Shown here piece by piece: positions 39,060 to 46,410 of a DNA stretch of 64,000 bases; position 1 is the stretch's first letter, and each line of letters starts with the position of its first letter. Location of the stretch: contig NZ_VYKJ01000004.1 in NCBI RefSeq assembly GCF_008710095.1, positions 310,001 through 374,000 of the forward strand. Reading direction: 5' to 3'. The position numbers were made by a program, and so were the translations under genes. The notes under the pieces are model-generated. The model ran no database searches and had not been told where the DNA came from. It was given only the letters and a program-made list of their open reading frames with translations. This stretch comes from Affinibrenneria salicis. Lineage in GTDB: Bacteria; Pseudomonadota; Gammaproteobacteria; Enterobacterales; Enterobacteriaceae.

Positions 39060-40007
39060 ATGGCAAAAAAAATAATTCTCGACTGCGATCCGGGACATGA
39101 TGACGCTATTGCTATGCTGTTGGCCCACGGTAACCCTGATATTGAACTGCTGGCGGTCACGACGGTAGTCGGCAATCAGACGCTGGAGAAAGTGACCCGC
39201 AATGCGCTGGCTGTGGCGCGCATCGCCAATATCACCGGCGTTCCCTTCGCCGCGGGCTGCGCGCGTCCACTGCTGCGCCAGGTGGAGACGGCGCCGGATA
39301 TTCACGGCGACTCGGGTCTGGACGGCCCGGTATTGCCTGAGCCGCTAATCAGCGTGGATGCGCGCCATGCCGTCACGCTGATCATCGACACCATTATGTC
39401 TCACCCGCCGCAAACCATTACGCTGGTGCCGACTGCGGGCCTGACCAATATCGCGCTGGCGGCGCGGCTGGAGCCGCGTATTGTCGGGCGGGTCAAGGAA
39501 GTGGTGCTGATGGGCGGGGGCTATCACGTCGGCAACTGGAGCGCGGTCGCGGAGTTCAATATCAAAATCGATCCTGAAGCGGCGCATATCGTCTTTAATG
39601 AAAAATGGCCGCTGACCATGGTGGGACTGGACTTAACCCATCAGGCGCTGGCGACGCCGGAGGTGGTGGAAAAAATCGCGGCGCTCGGCACCAAACCGGC
39701 GCAGTTCGTGCTGGAACTGCTGGAGTTCTTCGGCAAAATGTACAAAAACGCGCAGGGATTCGAGTATCCGCCGGTGCACGATCCCTGCGCGGTTGCCCGG
39801 GTGATCGACCCCGGTGTAATGACGGTGCGTAAAGTGCCGATCGATATCGAACTGACGGGCGCGTTGACGCTGGGCATGACCGTGGCCGATTTCCGCGAGC
39901 CGGCGCCCGCCGACTGCCATACTCAGGTCGCGGTGAAACTCGACCATGCGCGTTTCTGGGATCTGATCGTGGACGCGTTGCGGCGCATCGGCGACGTTCA
40001 GCCGTGA
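39060..40007 (+). CDS. Nucleoside hydrolase (IUNH family)
   Basis: 315 residues; AAGGA 11 bases before the ATG. The calcium-binding signature DCDPGHDDAIAMLLA is at residues 8-22. VVGNQTLEK, HGDSGLDGPVLPEP, LMGGGYHVGNWSAVAEFNI and VHDPCAVA complete the active site; the latter contains the His that helps the leaving base. It hydrolyses ribonucleosides to ribose and free base in the cytoplasm. The RihA/RihB-type pattern suggests pyrimidine preference, not certain. Monocistronic. Confidence 0.92.
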   Translation: MAKKIILDCDPGHDDAIAMLLAHGNPDIELLAVTTVVGNQTLEKVTRNALAVARIANITGVPFAAGCARPLLRQVETAPDIHGDSGLDGPVLPEPLISVDARHAVTLIIDTIMSHPPQTITLVPTAGLTNIALAARLEPRIVGRVKEVVLMGGGYHVGNWSAVAEFNIKIDPEAAHIVFNEKWPLTMVGLDLTHQALATPEVVEKIAALGTKPAQFVLELLEFFGKMYKNAQGFEYPPVHDPCAVARVIDPGVMTVRKVPIDIELTGALTLGMTVADFREPAPADCHTQVAVKLDHARFWDLIVDALRRIGDVQP

Positions 40008-40122
40008 CGCCGGCACTGCGGAGCGACGACGAAATGCAACCCGCTGGCCGTCACGATGGCGGCGCGAAGCATCGGCTCGCCGCATTAATGACCGCCGTTC
40101 TGTTGGATGGGGTTAGCCTGAC

Positions 40123-40821
40123 GTGAAATTTTTACCGGGGTGGGTAGGGTTTCTTGTTGTACTGACCGCCGCTTTGCTGTGGGCGCGGCTCCATTTGCCG
40201 CCGCAGTATAATCCGTTCGCGCCGCTGGCGGTCACCGATCCGCCCACGCTGGCGACGCGCTATAAGCTTAAACGGCTAAGCGGTGACCCGGCGGCGTGCC
40301 TTGCGGCGCTACAGCGCGCTCGCGACGCCGGCTTCGTCAGCTTTAGCGAGGCGTCGCCGACAGGCGGCGACTGTCCGCTGACGGCGCCGGTTCGCATCCG
40401 GCAATTCGGCGACGTGCAATTGAGCAGCAGTTTTCTCAGCAGTTGCGCGATGGCGCTCAGCAGTACGATGTTTGTTATCCAGGCGAAGCGTGTCGCGGCT
40501 CACAGCCCGCTCAATTCGCCGCTGGCGCGCATTGACCATTTGGGCAGCTATGCCTGCCGCAATATTTATCATCGGGCCGAAGGGAGATTAAGCGAACATG
40601 CGACGGCGGACGCCTGGGATATCGCGGCATTTCGTCTGCAAAACGGCGAGCGGCTCAGCGTGCTGAATAACTGGCGTCAGCCGGCGGAGAAAGCGGCGCT
40701 GCTGCGTCAATTTTTCCAGAGCGGCTGCGGTTATTTCGGCAATGCGCTCGGGCCGGATTATAACGCCGCTCACGCCAACCATTTTCATTTCGGCATGCGC
40801 GGTTTCGGTCTCTGCCGTTAG
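40123..40821 (+). CDS. Extensin-like C-terminal domain protein
   Basis: 232 residues, GTG start. One N-terminal hydrophobic segment (WVGFLVVLTAALLWARL) anchors or exports it. The body has the extensin-like domain of bacterial proteins: ACLAALQRAG-like helix, CPLTAPVRIRQFG, LSSSFLSSCAMA, SYACRNIYHRAEGRLSEHATADAWDIAAF and HFHFGMRG with conserved His and Cys residues of a D-Ala-D-Ala peptidase-like (MEPMS/VanY-related) fold. Role in the envelope is likely but no substrate is known. Terminator follows. Confidence 0.85.
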   Translation: MKFLPGWVGFLVVLTAALLWARLHLPPQYNPFAPLAVTDPPTLATRYKLKRLSGDPAACLAALQRARDAGFVSFSEASPTGGDCPLTAPVRIRQFGDVQLSSSFLSSCAMALSSTMFVIQAKRVAAHSPLNSPLARIDHLGSYACRNIYHRAEGRLSEHATADAWDIAAFRLQNGERLSVLNNWRQPAEKAALLRQFFQSGCGYFGNALGPDYNAAHANHFHFGMRGFGLCR

Positions 40822-40827
40822 CGTTTT

Positions 40828-40872
40828 GCGTCCGGGCCGAACGGTTTGAGCCGGCCCGGACGCGCCTTTTTA
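40828..40872 (+). terminator. Intrinsic terminator of the extensin-like gene
   Basis: Long stem GCGTCCGGGCC/GGCCCGGACGC with an 11-base loop, then GCCTTTTT. It overlaps the 3' end of the convergent transporter gene. Confidence 0.85.
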
Positions 40873-42357
40873 GCGCTGCGTGCCCGCATGCGACAGGCCG
40901 GCGCCGGCCGGCTTGCCGGTCAGCCGGCTGACCACGACAAACACCACGCAGGTCGCCGCCAGCGCCAGGCAGCCGGCATTGATATGGCCGATATCGCCAG
41001 GCAGCGGAACAACGCCCATCTTTTTGACCACCAGCAGATAGTAGACCAGACTTTCTCCTACCGCGAGGCTGGCTATCGCCCCCCAGCGGGTGGCGCCGCG
41101 CCAGAAGATCCCCAGCACGATCATCGGGAAGAATTGCGCCACCCCGGTGTAACCGGTTATCAGCAGGTTCACCAGCGCATTGGCGTTAAACATGGCGAAG
41201 TAGAGCGCGATCGCCAGCAGGACGATCACCATCAGGCGCGCGAAACGTCGGGCGGAATCGCCCTGCATTTCGCGCTGCGTGGTGCGCTGCCAGACATTGC
41301 GGGTGAACAGCATCGAGGTGGACAGCACCAGCTCCGCGGCGGGGATCATGCAGGCCAGCGCTCCGACGGCGCCGATAATCCCCAGCATCCAGGGCGGGAA
41401 AAACTGCCGCACGACCTGCAAAAAGGCCTGATCCGACTCCGCCGCGCCGAGCGCCGGCTGGAGCACCAGTATCGCGGTGAAGCCCACCAGCATCGGGAAC
41501 AGCAGGAATAAATTATAGAGCGGCAGGTAGACTGCGTTATGACGCAGCACGTCGCTATTTTTGGCGGCAAAGGCGCTGGCGGTAAAGTGCGGCCACATAT
41601 AAAACCCGCAGGCGAACAGCACCAGGGTGCTCATCATCCAGGCGACGTCCATATTCGGCGTCGAGCCCGGCAGCGTCAGGAATCCCGGCCGGGCGGCGTT
41701 CAGTTCGTGAAACATGGCGCCGACGCCGCCGAAGAAATGAATGGGAATGTAGAGCCCCAGGCCGACAATCACCAGCAGCATCAGAATGTCCTTCACCACG
41801 GCGGTGTAGGCTACGCCGTGCAGGCCGCTGAGGTAGACGAAGCTGACGATCATAATGACCGCGATGATCATCGCCGCTTCACGCGGGATCAAGCCGTAGG
41901 AGCAGACTTCGATAATCATTCCCAGACCGGTCAACTGCAACTGCAGGTAGGGGATTAAAAAAATAATGCCGATCAGCGCGACCAGAATACCCAGCCGGCG
42001 GCTGCCGTACAGATGCTCCACCAGATCCGGCTGGGTCATCAGGTTGAATTTGCGCCCCAGCGGCGACAGACGCGGCAGGATCCAGAACCCCACCACATAC
42101 GCCAGAGAAGCGTAACCGAGGATATAAAACACCGGCGCGCCTTTAGAGTAGGACCAGCCGCTGGCGCCCAGAAAGGCGAAGGCGGTATAAATTTCGCCGG
42201 CCAGCACAAACCAGTTCATCCAGCGCGGAAAGCTGCGTCCGCCCACGGCCCACTCTTCCAGCGTTTTCCCCTTGCCGCGCCAGCCGGGCACCATGCCCAC
42301 CGCGGTGATCAACAGCACCGCCAGCGTAATGATGATTAACGCGCTATATCCTGTCAT
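40870..42357 (-). CDS. Sodium:solute symporter
   Basis: 495 residues with about 13 membrane helices. SSS family (PanF/YhbN-like group): GWRGKGKTLEEWAVGGRSFP near the N-terminus, FLGASGWSYSKGAPVFYILGY, YLSGLHGVAYTAVVKDILML and GYTGVAQFFPMIVLGIFWR. The start codon shares its A with the stop of the DUF3311 gene, an arrangement typical of this subgroup. The substrate is probably a carboxylate or amino acid derivative; the M20 hydrolase gene upstream on the same strand suggests an N-acyl amino acid or peptide-like compound. Confidence 0.9.
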   Translation of the reverse strand: MTGYSALIIITLAVLLITAVGMVPGWRGKGKTLEEWAVGGRSFPRWMNWFVLAGEIYTAFAFLGASGWSYSKGAPVFYILGYASLAYVVGFWILPRLSPLGRKFNLMTQPDLVEHLYGSRRLGILVALIGIIFLIPYLQLQLTGLGMIIEVCSYGLIPREAAMIIAVIMIVSFVYLSGLHGVAYTAVVKDILMLLVIVGLGLYIPIHFFGGVGAMFHELNAARPGFLTLPGSTPNMDVAWMMSTLVLFACGFYMWPHFTASAFAAKNSDVLRHNAVYLPLYNLFLLFPMLVGFTAILVLQPALGAAESDQAFLQVVRQFFPPWMLGIIGAVGALACMIPAAELVLSTSMLFTRNVWQRTTQREMQGDSARRFARLMVIVLLAIALYFAMFNANALVNLLITGYTGVAQFFPMIVLGIFWRGATRWGAIASLAVGESLVYYLLVVKKMGVVPLPGDIGHINAGCLALAATCVVFVVVSRLTGKPAGAGLSHAGTQR

Positions 42358-42566
42358 CAGGCGTTTCCTCCCGTATGCTCGTCGTCATCCTTATTGGCGA
42401 ACTGGCGATAGAGGTTATGCAGGCAAAACCAGGACACCACGCCGCCGGCAATCATCCAGCAGGCCAGAAAAGGAATGCCGAATATCATCGGCTCCACCCG
42501 ATTGGCAAAAGGAACCAACGCCACAATCCAGATAAACGGAATGGCGGTCAGTATGATGCATTTCAT
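42357..42566 (-). CDS. DUF3311 small membrane protein
   Basis: 69 residues with two membrane helices, around AIPFIWIVALVPFANRVEP and IPFLACWMIAGGVVSWFCLHNLY. This is the small subunit-like partner found in front of SSS-family symporters; overlapping stop and start codons show coupling. Its task is probably stability or activity of the symporter. Confidence 0.87.
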   Translation of the reverse strand: MKCIILTAIPFIWIVALVPFANRVEPMIFGIPFLACWMIAGGVVSWFCLHNLYRQFANKDDDEHTGGNA

Positions 42567-42767
42567 AACAACTCCCTGGTCTTTAAACGCCGCAATGCGC
42601 GGCCAAATTAGTCAATGTAATGACGATAAATTTTGCATATTGTGTGCCAGCTTACGTTAAGCGGTATCGCTCTGGCCCTGAGGGGCGGGATAGCCATCTG
42701 CGCAGGGAAAGCGAATAGCGGCAAAATATCCGGGCGCGCCGCGCCAGGCGACGCCTGTTGAACTCTA

Positions 42768-42798
42768 TTGGTGCAGATCGCTCAGTCTTCTGCACCAA
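42768..42798. repeat. TTGGTGCAG/CTGCACCAA inverted repeat
   Basis: A perfect 9-bp inverted repeat separated by 13 bases, between the M20 gene and the DUF3311 gene. A further half, AAGGTGC, follows near 42819. It may be a hairpin at the end of the M20 transcript or a regulator site of the symporter genes. Confidence 0.5.
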
Positions 42799-42849
42799 AA
42801 AAGTATGTTGAACTAAAAAGGTGCGTTTGGGGCAACTCGTCTGTCGCGG

Positions 42850-44040
42850 TCAGAATGCGTCCTGCTGCAGGTAGCGCCAGGCGTATTGCGCATACAGTTC
42901 CGCGCCGTAAGCCATCGCGTCTTCATCCACGTTAAATCGGCCGTGATGATGCGCCCAGGTGGTGTCTTTATCCGGGTTGCCGCAGCCGAGCAGCGCAAAA
43001 CAGCCCGGCAGGTGTTCCGTGTAGTAGCTGAAGTCTTCGCCGATGGTTTCCAGCGACGCCTGATACAGCGCCTGGTCGCCGAAGGCGGAACGCACCACCG
43101 ATTGCGCCAGTTCGGCGCTGCGCGTTTCGTTGATCACCGGCAGGGTGCCGTAGCGGTAGTCGACCTCGGCGCTGGCGCCGTACATCGCGGCGGTATGTTC
43201 GGCATAGCGGCGGATTGCGCTTTCAACCCGCTCGCGGGTGGCCAGATCAAAGCAGCGAACCGTGCCGTCCAGCTCGGCGTTTTCCGCAATCACGTTAAAG
43301 CGGGTGCCCGCCGACAGCCGGCCGATAGTGACCACCGCCGAATTCAGCGGCGAGGTTTCGCGCGCCACGATAGCCTGCAGATTCATCACGAAAGAGGACG
43401 CGACCAGCGTGGCGTCGACGCAGTCCTGCGGCATGGCGCCGTGACCGCCGCGGCCGCGAAACCTCACCTTGAGCAGATCGGCGGAGGCCAGCGACGGACC
43501 GGCGTTGCAACTGATGCGCCGGGTGGGACCGGGCGTCCAGATATGCATACCGAACACATTGTCCACCCCGTCCAGCGCGCCCTGGGCAATCATGGCTTTG
43601 GCGCCTTCGGCGATTTCCTCGGCGGGCTGGAAAATCAGCCGCACGCTGCCGCGCAGCAGGCGGCGGTTTTCCATCAGCGCCCGGGCGGCGGTGAGCAGCA
43701 TGGCGGTGTGGGCGTCGTGCCCGCAGGCATGCATTTTGCCGGCGTGACAGGATTTGTAGCTGAGATCCTGGTTCAGCTCCTGTACCGGCAGCGCGTCCAT
43801 ATCCGCCCGCAGCGCCACGGTTTTACCCGGCTGTTCGCCGTCTATCCAGGCGATGATGCCGGTCGGCTCGGTACGCCGGTAGGCGATGCCCAGCTTATCC
43901 AGCTCAGCCGCCACGGCGGCGGTGGTTTGCACCTCTTGCCAGGGTAATTCAGGGTTGGCGTGCATCGCGCGGCGAAACGCGATCATGGCCGCAATATGTT
44001 GCTGTACCGAGGTTTTAACGGCGGGAGCGTGAGCGATCAC
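42850..44040 (-). CDS. M20 family amidohydrolase (hippurate hydrolase/IAA-amino acid hydrolase type)
   Basis: 396 residues from a GTG at 44040, with CAGGAG upstream; the longer frame to 44142 does not look like protein. Metal site: CHAGKMHACGHDAHTAMLLTAA (Cys, His and Asp ligands), the Glu pair in FQPAEEIAEGAKAMI, and a final His in WAHHHGRFNVDEDA. Between them lies the lid dimerisation domain beginning near LKVRFRGRGGHGAMPQDC. Family members cleave N-acyl or N-benzoyl amino acids to acid plus amino acid in the cytoplasm. Probably works with the symporter encoded downstream. Confidence 0.9.
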   Translation of the reverse strand: MIAHAPAVKTSVQQHIAAMIAFRRAMHANPELPWQEVQTTAAVAAELDKLGIAYRRTEPTGIIAWIDGEQPGKTVALRADMDALPVQELNQDLSYKSCHAGKMHACGHDAHTAMLLTAARALMENRRLLRGSVRLIFQPAEEIAEGAKAMIAQGALDGVDNVFGMHIWTPGPTRRISCNAGPSLASADLLKVRFRGRGGHGAMPQDCVDATLVASSFVMNLQAIVARETSPLNSAVVTIGRLSAGTRFNVIAENAELDGTVRCFDLATRERVESAIRRYAEHTAAMYGASAEVDYRYGTLPVINETRSAELAQSVVRSAFGDQALYQASLETIGEDFSYYTEHLPGCFALLGCGNPDKDTTWAHHHGRFNVDEDAMAYGAELYAQYAWRYLQQDAF

Positions 44041-44696
44041 GATGGTCAGTCTCCTGTAAGCTGGTGAATGTCTTATGCAATGGTGTAGCCGGCGTTCCTC
44101 CTTTCCCTGCGCGCGGCGCGCCGGACCTGTTTTCACAGGCAAAAGCCGGCCGGTTTTTGCCGTTTGGGGCTGGCGGTAAGGTTCGCCCGATGTCTGTTAT
44201 AACCACCAGCGTGCCGCAAATTCAAATTTTGCTGCCGTCAGCCGGCGGCCGACAATCTTCCGTGCCCGTTTTTCTGCGTTTCAGGCGGATTAATCAGATG
44301 ATTTTGTAAAGTAAAATGCCGGATTTATGGTTGTGCTTGAATTAATAAGCTGAATATTAATTAATCGATAAAATAATGGCCTGTATTGCCGGCACCGAGC
44401 AGATTCACCCGCGTTGCCGCCATCGACTTGCGTCTCTTGCCGCGCGTATTTTGCTCAGCAGCGGATGCGGGCGGCGGACCTTGTGCAAAACGTGCGATGG
44501 GGTTCGCCAACCAGCAGCGCCGCTGCGGCCGCGCTATTCAGACAGGGGGCGTTTTCCCGTTGGTCGCCGACACGCTGATTGGGCTGGAAAGTAAAATAGC
44601 GCTTGACATCATATGTCCGAATAAATTAAAACTGAACTGTACGGTTATGTTTTGATCTGCCGTTATCCAACGTGTATCAAAGGTTATGGGGGTTTT
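44041..44696. other. Intergenic region
   Basis: 656 bp between the M20 gene and two tiny lipoprotein genes. AT-rich at 44285-44375. A TTGACA at 44602 upstream of AT-rich sequence may be the -35 of the lipoprotein transcript. Fragments near 44480-44530 resemble decayed palindromic repeats. Confidence 0.4.
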
Positions 44697-44768
44697 ATGA
44701 AGGGTTTGATTTTTCTGACGGGTGCTGCGGCTGTATTGATGTTGACCGGGTGCGTATCCCTGTTCTGA
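44697..44768 (+). CDS. Tiny lipoprotein 1
   Basis: 23 codons: MKGLIFLTGAAAVLMLTGCV followed by SLF. It is a bare lipoprotein signal: basic start, hydrophobic core, and the lipobox LTGC with Cys at 19, leaving a lipopeptide of five residues after processing. GGGGG lies 5 bases before the ATG. A second gene of the same design follows 57 bp later, which argues that both are real. Confidence 0.6.
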   Translation: MKGLIFLTGAAAVLMLTGCVSLF

Positions 44769-44825
44769 TAAATAAATTAAGGGGAAGCGCCGCCGTTCGT
44801 CGCGGCCGCTCCCGGAGAGAATGTT

Positions 44826-44906
44826 ATGAAAAAGCTATTTTGGTTGAGCAGTATCAGTATGGTGTTTTTGCTGACCGGTTGTCTTTCTATCGGCACCCAT
44901 ATCTAA
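44826..44906 (+). CDS. Tiny lipoprotein 2
   Basis: 26 codons: MKKLFWLSSISMVFLLTGCL followed by SIGTHI. Lipobox LTGC with Cys at 19, exactly as in the upstream gene. GGAGAG is 6-8 bases before the ATG. After processing an eight-residue lipopeptide would remain. Both align at the Cys and share the CVS/CLS start of the mature part. Function unknown; lysis-lipoprotein-like or membrane-stress peptides have similar layouts. Confidence 0.65.
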   Translation: MKKLFWLSSISMVFLLTGCLSIGTHI

Positions 44907-45373
44907 ACCCGACATAACGGACCGGGCGGATATTCTGCCCAGGTCGTTGCCCGCGTCTGCAGGCGGAAGAGACGAAAATAGCCGTCAGCGCGAAAAAACG
45001 CCTTCTTTTCGCCGTTCATCGCTGGCCCGCCAGCGCGGCGCGGGCGGAGAAAAACGGTCGACCTGCGGTTCTGTGGGGGGCGGTTGTCTGAGCCAGGCGG
45101 AGCTTTTTATCTCTGACCATCGCGGTATGTTTCTGTTCGGTGCGTGGTTTCGTCACCCGACAGCGCGCTCTTTCGCGAAGCCGCAGACGCGCGGTCCGGC
45201 TCGTCGTGGCCGGCAACGCCGCCGGTGAGCTCGAAATACCCGGTTCTGGCGCCCCGGGGCGATGATGGTTTCCGCCATTGCGCCCGAACGCCCGCCAGGC
45301 CCGGATGCCGCCATCGCGTTTTCCGCTTAGTTAACCGTTTAAGCCGTACTTTGACGGGTGTACCATAGTCCGA
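44907..45373. other. Intergenic region upstream of the FMN-like leader
   Basis: About 470 bp, GC-rich, with no convincing gene. The GGGC/GCCC pair near 44924-44940 may end the lipoprotein transcript, but there is no T-run. Confidence 0.4.
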
Positions 45374-45570
45374 TCTTCAGGGCGGGGCGAAATCCCCACC
45401 GACGATAATCGTATTGATGGCAGCCCGCCAGCGCCTGAATATAGCCTGACGCATTCCGCTTGCGGACAAGACGTTGGCGTTTTCAAGCGCGCCGGCGCTG
45501 ACCCGCAGGGGCGATATCCGCTGATGGCCGGGTAATTGAATACGGCCAACGCCGCCGCAGTCAGGAATCT
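45374..45570 (+). promoter_or_regulatory. Divergent FMN riboswitch (RFN-like) leader
   Basis: The 5' half CTTCAGGGCGGGGCGAAATC then CCCACCGACG matches the enteric ribB leader almost base for base, followed by AGCCCGCCAGCGC (usual AGCCCGCGAGCGC). The 3' half, from 45520, reads GCTGATGGCCGGGTAATT then GGCCAACG and CAGTCAGGAAT, aligning with the usual GCAGATCCGGTGTAATT, GGCCGACG and GAGTCCGGAT. Differences fall in normally invariant positions (GGCGGTAAAT is GACGATAATC), the middle is about 60 bases longer, and the closing stem is weak. It could be decaying or altered in specificity. The gene behind it is a methyltransferase, not a riboflavin gene. Confidence 0.65.
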
Positions 45571-45627
45571 GGCGCGAATGTCCTTTGCCCTGAAACGCTG
45601 TCCATCAATCTTAACGGAGCGTTTCAC

Positions 45628-46377
45628 ATGTCTAATCCGCAACAGAACGTCTATGACGATCCCCTTTTCTTTGCCGAATATAAAGCGTTGCGCCAGAACG
45701 ATAGCGGACTGAACGGCGCGCTGGAGATGCCGGCGCTACGCAAACTATTGCCCCGTCTGCAGGGATTAACCGTGCTGGATATCGGCTCGGGCTTTGGTGA
45801 TTTTGCCCGTTATGCCCGCGCAGGCGGCGCCAGGGAAGTCATCGGGGTCGAACCGTCTGCGCGTATGCTCGAAGAGGCGATCCGCCTGACGAACGACGCT
45901 AACATCAGCTATCGCCATGTCGGCGTGGAACAGTTCGATTTCCCCGATGCGTATTATGATCTGGTCGTCTCGTCGCTGGCGCTGCACTATGTGCAGGATT
46001 TTTCGACGCTGTGCCTGAACGTCTATAAATCCCTGCGGCCGGGTGGCCGTTTTATTTTTAGCGTCGAACATCCTATCTGCACGGCTTATCCGCACGGCTG
46101 GGTGACGACGGAAGAGGGGCGGCACTGGCCGGTAAAACATTACCAGGATGAGTCGGTCAGACATACCCGATGGTTTATCGACGATGTGATCAAATATCAT
46201 CGAACGGTTGAAACCTATATTACCGATCTTCTGGCCGCCGGGTTCTCGCTTAGCGCGCTGAAGGAGCCGCAGCCGCTGCCGGAATTTGTCGCCGCGCGGC
46301 CAGAGATCGCCGTTCACAATCAACGGCCGCCTTTCTTATTGATCAGCGCAGCGAAACCTCTCCACGGCGACGAATAA
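45628..46377 (+). CDS. Class I SAM-dependent methyltransferase
   Basis: 249 residues; GGAG lies 8 bases before the ATG. Motif I TVLDIGSGFGDFARYARAGG (about 47-66), acidic motif II VIGVEPSARM, then FDFPDAYYDLVVSSLALHYVQDF and LRPGGRFIFSVEHP. These are the marks of small-molecule methyltransferases of the UbiE/COG2226 type; the substrate is not evident. It sits behind an FMN-riboswitch-like leader and is convergent with bcsC. Confidence 0.9.
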   Translation: MSNPQQNVYDDPLFFAEYKALRQNDSGLNGALEMPALRKLLPRLQGLTVLDIGSGFGDFARYARAGGAREVIGVEPSARMLEEAIRLTNDANISYRHVGVEQFDFPDAYYDLVVSSLALHYVQDFSTLCLNVYKSLRPGGRFIFSVEHPICTAYPHGWVTTEEGRHWPVKHYQDESVRHTRWFIDDVIKYHRTVETYITDLLAAGFSLSALKEPQPLPEFVAARPEIAVHNQRPPFLLISAAKPLHGDE

Positions 46378-46410
46378 CGCTGGCTGGGCCCGGCGTTCCG
46401 CGCGCTGTCG

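Noticed and set aside
42768..42798. NtrC binding site upstream of the DUF3311-symporter genes
   Set aside because: The arms TTGGTGCAG and CTGCACCAA are in the reverse order of the TGCAC-N-GTGCA site and are 13 bases apart; no sigma-54 promoter was seen.
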